Positions 1 through 9,600 of a DNA stretch of 23,377 nt are shown here, piece by piece; positions within the stretch are counted from its first letter, which is position 1; every line of letters begins with the position of its first letter. The stretch is from an uncultured Collinsella sp. (GTDB lineage: Bacteria; Actinomycetota; Coriobacteriia; Coriobacteriales; Coriobacteriaceae). The translations under genes and the position numbers were made by a program. The notes under the pieces are model-generated. The model was not told where the DNA came from, made no database searches, and saw only the letters and a program-made list of their open reading frames with translations. The DNA is taken from the NCBI GenBank assembly GCA_902494605.1, contig CABUUG010000014.1:1-23377 (forward strand). The letters are read 5' to 3'.

Positions 1-605
1 CCGGGAATAACGCCACTGGTAGAGACGGTGAGGTGACGAGCGCCGATACCGATGCCGTCGGGGTCGTTGAGGATTCGCAGCGCCTTGAGAACCTCGTCGT
101 AGTTGGCAAACGGCTCGCCCTGGCCCATGAAGACAACGCTCGTGGCGCGCTCGCCAAAGTCGTTGGATACATGAAGTACCTGGTCGACGATCTCTTGAGC
201 GGTCAGAGAACGCTTGAGGCCGTTGAGACCGGTAGCGCAAAAGGCGCAGCCCATGCCACAGCCTGCCTGGGTGGAAACGCAGACGGAAAGCTTGTTGCGA
301 CGGGGCATGCCGACAGTCTCGACGGAAACGCCGTCGTGGTACTCGAGCAGATACTTGCGCGAGCCATCTTTGGAAACCTGCTTGGTGAGTTCAGTCGGCG
401 TGTCAAAGGCAAAAGCCTCTTTAAGCTGCTCGCGGAAAGCCTTGGGAAGGTTGGTCATGTCGTCAAACGAACAAACGTTCTTCTCAAAGACCCATTCGAT
501 GAGCTGCTTCGCGCGGAAGGCGGGCTGGCCAAGTTCGGCCACGAGCTCGCGAATATCGTTTTGGCTCAAGTCGCGAATGTCCTGAGATTTAGTCCTGGGA
601 TTCAT
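1..605 (-). CDS. rlmN: Dual-specificity 23S rRNA/tRNA A2-methyltransferase RlmN (partial)
   Basis: Radical-SAM enzyme that methylates C2 of adenine in 23S rRNA (A2503 in E. coli numbering) and A37 of some tRNAs. Reading the minus strand from the ATG at 605 gives 201 residues before the window edge; the family is usually about 345, so the C-terminal part is missing. The 4Fe-4S/SAM motif CGMGCAFC is at residues 116-123 (C116, C120, C123), the family GEP motif at MGQGEP (160-165), and TVSTSGVIPG at 193-202, all typical of RlmN/Cfr. RlmN is far more likely than the resistance enzyme Cfr because this is a chromosomal core context. An AAAGG stretch about 7 bases upstream supports the start. The gene is divergent from ddl, with 85 bp between the two starts. 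Confidence 0.95.
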   Translation of the reverse strand, partial: MNPRTKSQDIRDLSQNDIRELVAELGQPAFRAKQLIEWVFEKNVCSFDDMTNLPKAFREQLKEAFAFDTPTELTKQVSKDGSRKYLLEYHDGVSVETVGMPRRNKLSVCVSTQAGCGMGCAFCATGLNGLKRSLTAQEIVDQVLHVSNDFGERATSVVFMGQGEPFANYDEVLKALRILNDPDGIGIGARHLTVSTSGVIP

Positions 606-620
606 GGAAGCCTTTCGATT

Positions 621-650
621 TTGGGGAAACGTAGAGGGTATCGCTACAAT
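621..650 (+). promoter_or_regulatory. Putative promoter of ddl
   Basis: TTGGGG (621-626) and TACAAT (645-650) are separated by 18 bases and lie about 40 bases before the ddl start, in the 85-bp gap between divergent rlmN and ddl. The ribosome binding site AGAGGAGG is at 674-681. The assignment rests only on similarity to sigma-70-type consensus boxes. Confidence 0.4.
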
Positions 651-690
651 ATGGTATCAGCTGCAGAAATTATAGAGGAGGAGTCTGCCC

Positions 691-1656
691 ATGCCGGGTA
701 AAAGCCTAGAGAACATGCACGTAGCGGTCTTGGCGGGCGGTCATTCCGCTGAGCGCGAGATCTCGCTCAATTCGGGTAAGAACGTCGTGGTGGCACTGAA
801 GGAAGCCGGCTACACCTCGGTGGAGCTGCTCGATACGGCCGCTGATGACTTTATGGTAACCATGGCGACCGGCGGCTTTGACGTGGCGTTTATCGCCATG
901 CACGGTGCCGGCGGCGAGGATGGTGCCATGCAGGGCGCCATGGAGACCCTGGGTATCCCCTACACGGCCTCGGGCGTGCTTGCCAGCGCCTGCGGTGCCG
1001 ACAAGGAGGTCTCTAAGCTCCTGTACGCCAAGGCGGGCATTCCCATTGCCCCCGGCCTTGCGCTCGAGGTGGGCGATGAAGTCGATATCGATCATATCGT
1101 AGAGGTTTGTGGCGAGCGCTGCTTTGTGAAGCCGGCCGTCAACGGTTCCAGCTATGGCATTTCCCTGGTCCATGAGCCCTCCGAGCTGCCCGCGGCAATC
1201 GCCAAGGCGTTTGAGTACGGCGACAAAGTGCTGGTCGAGAAGTGCATCGAGGGTACCGAGATCACCGTTGGCGTATACGGCGAGGATAACGTGCGCGCCC
1301 TGCCGATCGTCGAGATCCGTAAGCCCGAGGACTGCGAGTTCTACGATCTGGACGTGAAATATGTCGACCCTACGGACATCCATCGTATTCCGGCGCAGAT
1401 TTCACCCGAGAACTATGCTCGTGCCCAGGAGCTTGCCTGTGCCGCTCACAAGGCCCTCGGTTGCCTGGGCATCTCGCGCAGCGATTTTATCGTGAGCGAG
1501 GACGGCCCCGTTATCCTCGAGACCAATACCATTCCCGGCATGACCGATACGTCGCTGTATCCGGATGAGATCCGCCACACCGACGACATGACGTTCCCGC
1601 AGGTCTGTGACAGCCTGATCCGTATGGGTCTTCGTCGAGCGGGCATTGCATGCTAA
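691..1656 (+). CDS. ddl: D-alanine--D-alanine ligase
   Basis: Cytoplasmic ATP-grasp ligase that makes the D-Ala-D-Ala dipeptide for peptidoglycan precursors. The protein has 321 residues, normal for the family. Visible motifs are AGGHSAEREISL (15-26, with E21), HGAGGEDGAMQG (71-82), FVKPAVNGSSYGIS (145-158, ATP-binding lysine K147), RSDF (263-266) and LETNTIPGMT (276-285, with metal ligands E277 and N279). The Lys-Tyr pair in the omega-loop region (K223-Y224) matches D-Ala-D-Ala ligases; D-Ala-D-Lac enzymes commonly carry Phe there. This suggests ordinary vancomycin-sensitive precursors. AGAGGAGG lies 9 bases before the ATG. The 3' end overlaps the next gene, whose ATG at 1650 precedes the ddl TAA, so the two are probably co-translated. 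Confidence 0.96.
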   Translation: MPGKSLENMHVAVLAGGHSAEREISLNSGKNVVVALKEAGYTSVELLDTAADDFMVTMATGGFDVAFIAMHGAGGEDGAMQGAMETLGIPYTASGVLASACGADKEVSKLLYAKAGIPIAPGLALEVGDEVDIDHIVEVCGERCFVKPAVNGSSYGISLVHEPSELPAAIAKAFEYGDKVLVEKCIEGTEITVGVYGEDNVRALPIVEIRKPEDCEFYDLDVKYVDPTDIHRIPAQISPENYARAQELACAAHKALGCLGISRSDFIVSEDGPVILETNTIPGMTDTSLYPDEIRHTDDMTFPQVCDSLIRMGLRRAGIAC

Positions 1657-4544
1657 TCGAGGACGCGGTTTCGTCAGGAACGCCGCAGTTTGTCATCGAC
1701 TCCTATGCCACGCTTGCCGAACGCGCCAAAACGCAGTCCTTCGGCCTTATCGAGGAAGATGTGATTGTTCTCGATACCGAGACCACGGGTCTTTCGGTGC
1801 AGGACAATGAGCTGATCGAGATCTCGGCGGCCCGTCTTTCGGGCCGCGAGGTCGTCGACCGCTTCGATACCTTTGTGCATCCCAAACAGCTGATTCCCGC
1901 CGAGATTACCGAGCTCACGAGCATTACAAATGCCGATGTGGCAGATGCCCCGTCGGCCGTTGAGGCCGTCGCCGCCCTCGCCGATTTTGTCGGTGGTTGC
2001 CCGGTGATCGCACATAACGCCACGTTCGACCGCTCGTTTATCGAATCGGTCAAAGGCGGCGTCAACGTGAGCGATATTTGGATCGATTCGCTGGCGCTGT
2101 CGCGCATCGCGCTTCCGCGCCTGGCTTCGCACAAGCTGTCTTTTATGGCCGATCTGTTTGGCTGTGACTCGGTATCACACCGTGCCAATGCCGACGTCGA
2201 CGCCCTGTGTGGCGTATGGCGCGTGTTGCTCGTGGCACTCACCGACTTGCCCCAGGGCCTCATGGCGCGCCTAGCCGACATGCATCCGGACGTGCCTTGG
2301 TCCTATCGTCCTATCTTCTCATTCTTGGCAGGGCAGAACCCTGGCTCTATCTTCTCTCTCAGCGCCGCTCGTGCTGACGTTCTCAAGGCCGATCGCGCCG
2401 ACGATCGGGTGGACGCCGATGAACTGCCGGTCCTCAAGATGCCGAGTCGTGAGGAGATTGAAGCAGACTATGCGCCAGGTGGCCTGGTCAATCGCATGTA
2501 TCCCACCTACGAGCCGCGTGATGAGCAGATCGCGATGGCGCTCGAGGTCCGCGATGCGCTGGTCACGGGCACCCATCGTGTAATTGAGGCGGGCACGGGC
2601 GTCGGCAAATCGATGGCCTATCTGGTGCCTTTTGCCGAGGCAGCGCGCCGTAACAACATCACGGTTGGTATTGCGACCAAATCGAACAATCTTGCCGACC
2701 AGCTCATGTACCATGAGCTGCCAAAACTTGCCGAGCAACTGGACGGTGGTCTGTCATTTTGCGCTCTCAAGGGCTATGACCACTATCCGTGCCTGCGCAA
2801 GCTTGAGCGCATGAGTCGAGGCCAGGTCGAGATTACCACCAAGCGCGATCCGGCGGACACGCTCACGGCGGTCGCGGTCATTATGGCGTACGTCTGCCAA
2901 TCAGCCGATGGCGACCTCGACTCGCTCGGCATTCGGTGGCGCAGCGTCAACCGCCCCGACTTTACGACGGCCTCGCGCGAGTGTGCTCGTCGCCTCTGCC
3001 CGTTTTTCCCTGATAAATGTTTGGTCCACGGCGCTCGCCGTCGTGCGGCGCATGCCGATGTGGTGGTCACCAACCATTCCCTGCTGTTCCGCAATGTCGC
3101 GGCCGAGGGCAGGATTTTACCTCCGATTCGTCATTGGGTAATCGACGAGGCCCATTCCATCGAGCGCGAGGCGCGCCGTCAGTGGGCGCGCGTGGTGTCG
3201 GCGGACGAATCACGCGTTCTGTTTGAGCGCCTGGGCGGCTCGAGCACCGGCGCGCTAAGCCAGGTTTCCCGTGATTTGGCAACCTCCGAGGGCTCTACGC
3301 TCTATTTGGGCCTTACTGCCAAGGCGACGTCGACGGTTGCGCGCGCGAGCATGGCAATCGCCGACGTGTTCGATGGCGTTCGCGAGCTCGGCCGCCGTGC
3401 CCGTGGGGGTTATGACAATGCCAATCTATGGATTGGCCCCGAGTTGCGCGAATCTGACGACTGGCATGATTTCTTGCAGTCGGCCTACACTGCCATCGAC
3501 GCATTGGAACAGGCTGACAAGAGCGTCGACGCGCTGGTACAAGCCGTCGCCGGCGACAAACCCGAGGTTGTTGTCGACCTGGGTGATATCTCGCGCCGCC
3601 TGCACGAGCTGGCCGAGAACCTCAAACTCATCATTGATGGCACCGATGAACACTATGTGTATTCGCTGCAGGTCAATCGCAGGCTGCGTGCCGGCGGAGA
3701 GTCGATGACCGCAGAGCGCATCGACATTGGCGAGGCCTTGGCAACCGAATGGCTGCCCGAGGTTCACACGGCTATCTTTGCCTCGGCGACCATGACGGTG
3801 TCCAAAAGCTTTGAACACTTTAACCACGCGGTCGGCCTCGATCGCATCGGTGCTTCAACATCCTCATCGCTGCACTTGGACTCGAGCTACGACTTCGATT
3901 CGAACATGGCTGTAGTCGTTGCGGGCGATATCCCCGATCCGCGCGATCGTGAGAGCTATCTTACGGCGCTCGAGCGCGTGCTGGTCGACGCCCATCTTGC
4001 CATGGGCGGATCGGTGCTCACGTTGTTCACCAATCGGCGCGACATGGAAGACCTGTACGCCCGCGTTGAGCCCAAGATGGCCCGTGCGGGTCTGGAGCTC
4101 AACTGCCAGCAGCGCAACTCATCTCCTCGTCGCCTGCGCGACCGGTTTATCAATGAGCCGACCTCGTCGCTTTTTGCGCTTAAGGCCTTCTGGGAGGGGT
4201 TTGACGCCAGCGGCGAGACGCTGCGCTGCGTCATCATTCCCAAGCTGCCGTTCTCGAGCCCCACGGACCCGCTCTCGTGCGAGCGCAACCTGCGCGAAGA
4301 CCGCGCTTGGGCGCGCTATTCGCTGCCCGAGGCGGTGCTCGAGGTCAAGCAGGCGGCCGGGCGCCTTATCCGCTCGTCGACCGATTGCGGCGTGCTGATT
4401 CTGGCCGACCCGCGCCTGGTGACGAAGGGCTACGGAAAGAAGTTCTTAACGTCGCTGCCCACGAGCTCCTACCAGCGCATCGAATCGGCGCAGATCGGTC
4501 ACTATCTGCAACTGTGGCGCGCACGCCACGAACGGCGACGCTAA
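1650..4544 (+). CDS. dinG: DinG-family ATP-dependent helicase with N-terminal DnaQ-type exonuclease domain
   Basis: 964-residue fusion of a 3'-5' exonuclease domain and an XPD/DinG superfamily 2 helicase. In the exonuclease domain (about 35-205), DTET is at 42-45, HNATFD at 122-127, and HRANADVD at 177-184 supplies the last His/Asp. The helicase part has Walker A AGTGVGKS at 314-321, DEAH at 499-502, an SATMT motif III-like element, and the C-terminal VKQAAGRLIRS motif VI. Four cysteines (C381, C445, C450, C457) sit between Walker A and DEAH with the spacing of the DinG/XPD iron-sulfur cluster, so an active Fe-S helicase is likely. The role is probably repair or replication-fork maintenance, inferred from the family. 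The gene overlaps ddl by 7 bases and its TAA overlaps the stop of the opposing regulator gene by 3 bases, leaving no room for a separate terminator. Confidence 0.92.
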   Translation: MLIEDAVSSGTPQFVIDSYATLAERAKTQSFGLIEEDVIVLDTETTGLSVQDNELIEISAARLSGREVVDRFDTFVHPKQLIPAEITELTSITNADVADAPSAVEAVAALADFVGGCPVIAHNATFDRSFIESVKGGVNVSDIWIDSLALSRIALPRLASHKLSFMADLFGCDSVSHRANADVDALCGVWRVLLVALTDLPQGLMARLADMHPDVPWSYRPIFSFLAGQNPGSIFSLSAARADVLKADRADDRVDADELPVLKMPSREEIEADYAPGGLVNRMYPTYEPRDEQIAMALEVRDALVTGTHRVIEAGTGVGKSMAYLVPFAEAARRNNITVGIATKSNNLADQLMYHELPKLAEQLDGGLSFCALKGYDHYPCLRKLERMSRGQVEITTKRDPADTLTAVAVIMAYVCQSADGDLDSLGIRWRSVNRPDFTTASRECARRLCPFFPDKCLVHGARRRAAHADVVVTNHSLLFRNVAAEGRILPPIRHWVIDEAHSIEREARRQWARVVSADESRVLFERLGGSSTGALSQVSRDLATSEGSTLYLGLTAKATSTVARASMAIADVFDGVRELGRRARGGYDNANLWIGPELRESDDWHDFLQSAYTAIDALEQADKSVDALVQAVAGDKPEVVVDLGDISRRLHELAENLKLIIDGTDEHYVYSLQVNRRLRAGGESMTAERIDIGEALATEWLPEVHTAIFASATMTVSKSFEHFNHAVGLDRIGASTSSSLHLDSSYDFDSNMAVVVAGDIPDPRDRESYLTALERVLVDAHLAMGGSVLTLFTNRRDMEDLYARVEPKMARAGLELNCQQRNSSPRRLRDRFINEPTSSLFALKAFWEGFDASGETLRCVIIPKLPFSSPTDPLSCERNLREDRAWARYSLPEAVLEVKQAAGRLIRSSTDCGVLILADPRLVTKGYGKKFLTSLPTSSYQRIESAQIGHYLQLWRARHERRR

Positions 4545-5458
4545 AGCGGACAGACGAGGGTTTTTGTCATATCGCACAGACGCTTTGACAGGGCGGGGTC
4601 ATCCAAGATGCGGATGGCTCCGCCCGCTGCGATTATCTGGCTCAGTAGCCAACGCTCGGAGCCGTAATGCACGGTTACCGTTGCCATGTCTGCCCCGCTG
4701 CGCTCGATTAGGGTGATGCCGGCCCAGTCCAGATGCTCCGCCATATCGAATGGCATCAAGAGCTTTGCGCTACGCTGCGTCCGGGCAAGGGAATCGTGGA
4801 GGGATGCGACGCCCGGTGTGTGAGGCACGACGGAGTCTTCCGTCAAGGCGAGTCCCTCGATTTTATCCATGCGATAGGTGCGCTGCTCATCGACTGCGAT
4901 GTCCCAGGCAATCAGGTATGTTTGGTCGCCGTTTACCGTAATGCGCAAGGGGTCGACCAGACGCTCGCGTGGCCGTGCATCGTCCATCGAGCGATACGAG
5001 ATGCGGCAGCGAACGCCGTCCTGAATGGCGCAGCTCAGCTGCTGCCAGTGCGACCCGTGGTTGACGGTGTCAAAGACGCGCTGGTTATAGCCGAGCTCTT
5101 CGGGTAGAAGGGCATGTCGAATCCGAGCTGCCGTCTGCGGCTCGATCTCCAACGATTCAAGTTCATGGTTGAGCACAGCGCCCTCGGCGGCACTCAGGCG
5201 CAACGGTAGCACGCGCCCGGCGTCACCAGTGAGGGCCACGCGCTCGCCGTGGCATTCGCAGATGATGCGCGCACCCGATTCTCGGTCCGCGAGCGTCGAG
5301 ACGATCTCGAGAATTTCGTCGAGCGATACTCCCGTGATGTCAAAGCGGCCGCAAATCTCGGTTCGTGTCATGCCGCTCTCGCCGGCGGCGTAGAGGGCCT
5401 CCATGATGTCGATGGCTCGCGAGAGTCTCTGCTCGCTGGTGAGTTTACGCACGGGCAT
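4541..5458 (-). CDS. WYL-domain transcriptional regulator, PafC-like
   Basis: 305 residues from the ATG at 5458. An upstream in-frame TTG at 5479 would add 7 residues, but the AAAGGACGG stretch just after that TTG looks like the ribosome binding site for the ATG, so I prefer 5458. A DeoR/HTH-11-like winged helix occupies about 5-60. The WYL domain is at about 139-201, with YLIAWD (181-186) and RTYRMDKI (193-200) as its signature; W of the WYL triad is T here. In mycobacteria PafB and PafC form a heterodimeric activator of DNA-damage genes; the same gene order and overlap here (14 bases) suggest a comparable pair. Ligand and targets are unknown. The stop overlaps the helicase stop on the other strand. 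Confidence 0.8.
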   Translation of the reverse strand: MPVRKLTSEQRLSRAIDIMEALYAAGESGMTRTEICGRFDITGVSLDEILEIVSTLADRESGARIICECHGERVALTGDAGRVLPLRLSAAEGAVLNHELESLEIEPQTAARIRHALLPEELGYNQRVFDTVNHGSHWQQLSCAIQDGVRCRISYRSMDDARPRERLVDPLRITVNGDQTYLIAWDIAVDEQRTYRMDKIEGLALTEDSVVPHTPGVASLHDSLARTQRSAKLLMPFDMAEHLDWAGITLIERSGADMATVTVHYGSERWLLSQIIAAGGAIRILDDPALSKRLCDMTKTLVCPL

Positions 5459-6467
5459 GCTCGTGCACCGTCCTTTCAATGAGGTGGTTCCACGCCTGCT
5501 TGAGCGATTTGGGGGCCATGGGCCTCATGCCGTCCATGGCGTGGGCCATGCAAAATGAGGCGGCGGCTTCAAGGTCACGCACGTCAACGGTCCAGGTCCA
5601 TCCCGCATCGGTGTGTGCGAGCTCACCTCGCCCGCGCGTGAGGCCGTTGATCATATCGATCTGCGTCTGAGGACCGAACGAGAACGTGGCTGCAACGGGC
5701 GGTCGGTCGGCAAAATCGAATTCAAAGAACAGATAGTCGTTGAGATTGAAGTCTGCAGGGATGGCGTAGGCCTTCGAAGGACGCCAAGCGCGAACGATAC
5801 GGTCGCAGCGGAATGTCCTGATGTCGTCGGTGACATTGTCGAGGCCGCAGAAGTACGCCACGCCCTCGCGCTCGAACATGCCGTAGACGCAGACGGTACG
5901 TTCTTTCTGCTCGCCGCGTCCGTTCTGATATAAAAATCGCAGCGCGCATCGCTCGGCAAAGGCGCTCCATACCGCATCGACGGTGGGAGAGCGGCGAATC
6001 GGTGTTTCGTCCACCGTCGTCCCACCGGTGAGATAGGCAATCTTGGAGCGAATATCGGCAAGCGGCGCGGAGAAGGTGGATGAGCCGGCCGCTAGCGTCT
6101 GGTCGATGGCGTTGAGCAGGATATCGGCGTCGTCTGCGGTGATGAGGCCGCCTGCAGCAAACGTGTGCTCGCGGTCGATTGTCCACGAGCTTTCCTCGGT
6201 CTCCTGCGCACCGGCGGGGCGAACCTCCTTGATTAAGATGCCACGCTCGAGCAGTTTGTCACGATCGCGCCGAAACTTGCGCTTATCCGAGTCGATGTTG
6301 CCCGAGCCATATCCCAGGTCAGAATCCAAGACAATCTGCTCGGTCGTCAGCGGTTCGGGGGAGCTGTTGAGCACAAAGAAAAGGTTGAGGATGCGCTGAG
6401 CCGTTTTATCGAAACTGGGCTCCGAACTTCCCTTTTTAATTGTCGCGGTCGCGTCGCTTGCCGTCAT
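5445..6467 (-). CDS. WYL-domain transcriptional regulator, PafB-like
   Basis: 340 residues, first gene of a two-gene minus-strand operon. The N-terminal winged helix is at about 20-80, with many basic residues (RKFRRDRDKLLERG at 63-76). The WYL domain is at about 165-226; AYFCGLD (204-210) and RTFRCDRIVRA (217-227) align with the usual WYLVG...RTFRLDRI pattern, so the W-Y-L triad is altered to A-Y-F. A further C-terminal WCX-like region follows. GAGGAC sits about 6 bases before the ATG. Its role as the PafB partner of the downstream gene is inferred from order, overlap and family. No proteasome or Pup genes are visible nearby, although pafBC was named from the proteasome accessory factor locus. 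Confidence 0.8.
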   Translation of the reverse strand: MTASDATATIKKGSSEPSFDKTAQRILNLFFVLNSSPEPLTTEQIVLDSDLGYGSGNIDSDKRKFRRDRDKLLERGILIKEVRPAGAQETEESSWTIDREHTFAAGGLITADDADILLNAIDQTLAAGSSTFSAPLADIRSKIAYLTGGTTVDETPIRRSPTVDAVWSAFAERCALRFLYQNGRGEQKERTVCVYGMFEREGVAYFCGLDNVTDDIRTFRCDRIVRAWRPSKAYAIPADFNLNDYLFFEFDFADRPPVAATFSFGPQTQIDMINGLTRGRGELAHTDAGWTWTVDVRDLEAAASFCMAHAMDGMRPMAPKSLKQAWNHLIERTVHEHARA

Positions 6468-6535
6468 AGAGTCCTCGCATGAGAAGGTGGTTTGCTGCCA
6501 TGATTTTAGTCCGATATGGAGATTAGGCTATATCC

Positions 6536-6558
6536 TTGTCCGCTCGAGGCGTTAAGAT
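6536..6558 (+). promoter_or_regulatory. Possible PafBC-type (RecA-NDp-like) promoter motif
   Basis: TTGTCCGCT, 8 bases, then TAAGAT resembles the mycobacterial LexA-independent DNA-damage promoter pattern, which I recall as TTGTCRGTG-N8-TAnnnT. It lies in the divergent gap between the pafB-like gene and the M28-like gene and points toward the latter. At least one position of the first box (C for R) and part of its end do not fit. Tentative. Confidence 0.25.
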
Positions 6559-6591
6559 GGCCCGAATTCGGTCGTTTGCGCTCGCTCGGGG

Positions 6592-6597
6592 TATACT
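6592..6597 (+). promoter_or_regulatory. Possible -10 box for the M28-like gene
   Basis: TATACT lies 69 bases before the chosen start at 6666. No good -35 box is found 16-18 bases upstream. Confidence 0.3.
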
Positions 6598-6665
6598 TTC
6601 GACTATATACGGTTCTAATGTGCATGCATTGGGCCTATTTGTCGGATTATGGATGTGGAGCGCAC

Positions 6666-9600
6666 ATGGCGAACACCCAGAACTATATTAACCACCTGCT
6701 GCAGAACACCGGCATTACGCCGGCATGCAGCGAAGAAGAGCGCTTGGCTGCCGAGGATATCGCTCAGATCTTCCGCAACCACGGCTTTGACCCCGAGGTT
6801 CAGGAGTTCAATGCCCCGGCGCCCAGTAGATTGGCATTTGCCGTTACCGGTATTCTTGCGTTTGCCGGCGCCCTGCTGATGGGCATCGGCGGCGGTATCG
6901 GCTTGGTCGGCACCTTGCTGGCCATTGTCGGCGCCGTTCTTTACGTGCTCGAGCGCACGGGCCACCCCGTGGTTTCGCGCCTGGGCAAGACGGGCGTGAG
7001 CCAAAATGTCATCGCCTACCACAAGGCCTCGGGCCCGCTCGCGTCTCCGCGCAACCGCCCGGTGGTCGTTGTCGCACACTACGACTCTCCCCGTGCTGAG
7101 CTGCTCGCCCGCGAGCCCTATGCTTCGTATCGTGCGCTCATCGCCAAGCTGTTGCCCGTTGCCACGGTTGCCCCTGCTGCCGTTGCCATCCTGCGTATCC
7201 TGCCGCTCCCCGGCGCGCTCAAGGTTCTGCTGTGGATTGTCGCGATCCTCGCTTCCCTCGTTGCACTTGCCAACGCGGCAAACATCATCTCTAACCGCCA
7301 CATTCTTCCCTATACGTCCGGCGCGGTGTGCAACAAGTCTTCTGTCGCCGCTATGCTCGGCGTTATGGACAACGTTGCTCCCTTCCAGGGCGAAAACGAG
7401 TTTCCCGACGATGTTCCGTTCGATACCTATTTTGGGGAGCAAAAGCGTCGTGCCGAGGAAATGGCGCGTGCAGCGGCGGAGTATGCCGCGGCCCAGCAGC
7501 AAAACGACTACGGCAACACCATCGAGTACGAAGAGCCTACCTACGCCGAGGACGAGTTCGGTCAGCCGATTGCTCCCGACACTCAGACTGAGCCCGAACA
7601 GGGCGAGGCTTTCGACGAGCAGATCGAGGGCTTTGAGGGTGCGTCTGCCGACGAGACGCTGATTGGCGCCATCGTGCCCGAGGATCAGAATCAGGCTGTC
7701 CAGGCCGAAGAGTTCAATGACGAGGTTTCCGCTGTCGAGCCGGTGGAGGAGCCTGTCGCGGCCGAGCCCGAGCCCAAGCTCTATCGCAATGCCGCCGGCA
7801 ACATCCGCTTTGGTTCGGATGCCATCCGTGCGCTCGGAATGCTTCCCGAGTCCTGCACGCTCGATTACGAGGAGGGCGAGGAACCGACGTTTGAGCCCGA
7901 GCCTGCCCCCGTCGTGACTGCACCTGCGCCCGCTGTCACCGTGGATGATGAGTCTGCCGCGGTTGCCGCTGCCGTTGCCGAGCCCGAGGCGGTGTCCGCG
8001 ATCGATCCCGCGGCAGGACTGGACATTTTGGCTCCCGCCGCGCCGGCGCAAGACGTTGCGGACGAGTCTGACGACGATTACGTTGAACAGCCGAGGCGCG
8101 TGTCTTACGAGAGCGATACTGATTTCTCGGCCGAGATTCCCGCGGCAACGCCCCATGCCGACATTGCATCCGCGTTCTCGTCGATTGGCGCCAGCGCTTC
8201 CAACTTCTTTAAGGGTGCGCTTGCAAAGGGCAAGAAATTTGTCGACGATTTCGAGGAGAAGCGCGCTGCCGCACGCGAGGCTGCCGAGCAGGAGGCTATC
8301 GCTCAGCAGCAGGCAGCCGAGGCGGCACGTGAGCGCGCGGCGCAAGAGTTTGAGCAGAACGAGGCTATGCAGTCCGGGCCCGTCGACGCTGCCGAAGCTA
8401 CGACGTCCTTTGAGTCCCAGCAACCGACGTCAGCGGATGTTGTTGAGGCAACAACGTCTTTCGAGGCTCAGCAGCACGTCGATAGCACCATGTCGTTTGA
8501 TGCCGCGCAGTTCGATTCCACGATAACGTTTGAAAAGCAAGGCACCGCAATTGCCGAGCCCCTCCCTTTTTCCGATGAGCAGGGCGACGCGGCAGACGAT
8601 GACGAGCCCATTGATGCTGCCGAAATCCAAGATGCCGCCGAGGACGAGTCCGTCGAGGTCAACTCTGACGAAGAGCAATACGTGGCAGCCGATCAAGGTG
8701 ATTCGACCGAGGTCGAGCAGGAGGAAGTGCCTGCGGTTTCCGAGACTCCCGAGACGGATGAGTCGAGGCCTTACTCCACGCAGATTTTCACCATGCCGAC
8801 CCCGAGTGGTTCCGGTGCCACGGTTGCCGATGTCGCTCCCACCCAGGACGAAACGGTCGATTCCCTTATGGCCCAGATTTCCTCCCAGGCATCGCCGCGT
8901 CCGCAGATGAATGTTCCCGATCCGGCGTCGGCACCGTCGCCTGCACCTTCCTCGTCTCCGCTGGCTTCGGTCCCCGATCCGTCGCTGCCGTCTATGAAGC
9001 AGGCAAACGTTGCGTCTCGCACGTCGCTGTTCGACCTTCCCGATCCCTCTGCCCAGGTCAACGACCCCTTTGCTACGGCCCAGGGTCCCGAACCCACATC
9101 GGCACCCGTTGCGCCTTCTATGCCCGTTGCGTCGGGCGCGCAGCCGATCGAGACCATTTCGGCTCCCGCCCCGGCGGCACCCAAGTCTCGCAAACGCGGC
9201 CTGGGTGGCCTGTTCGGTCGTAAAAAGAAAAACGAGCAGGACAGCATGAGTGATTGGCTGGGCGTCGAAGACGATTACGATGCCAAGAAGTCCGGTCGCG
9301 GTATCGGTTCGTGGGATAACTTCGAGGACGATAACGATGGCTGGAAGGGCGGCGCTACGTCTTCCGATGGCGCTTCTTCCGAAGATATGCTCTCGGCTGT
9401 CGCCTCTATGGGCGATGATGAGCTGCTCGGTCACGATATCTGGTTTGTGGCAACGGGCGCCTCGGATTGTGATGGCGCCGGCATGAAGGCCTTCTTGGCT
9501 TCGCATCGCGATAAGCTCCGCGGCGTATTCTTCATCAATCTTGAATCCGTCGGCGCCGGTAGGCTTTCGGTGGTGACGGTCGAGGGCGAACAGCAGCTGC

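Noticed and set aside
468..481. CGAAC-AAAC-GTTCT, a match to the Gram-positive LexA box
   Set aside because: It lies inside the rlmN coding sequence, more than 200 bases before ddl, and about one such palindrome is not surprising by chance in a window this size.
33..701. 222-codon plus-strand frame at the window start
   Set aside because: Antisense to rlmN, which has its Fe-S motif and family blocks on the minus strand.
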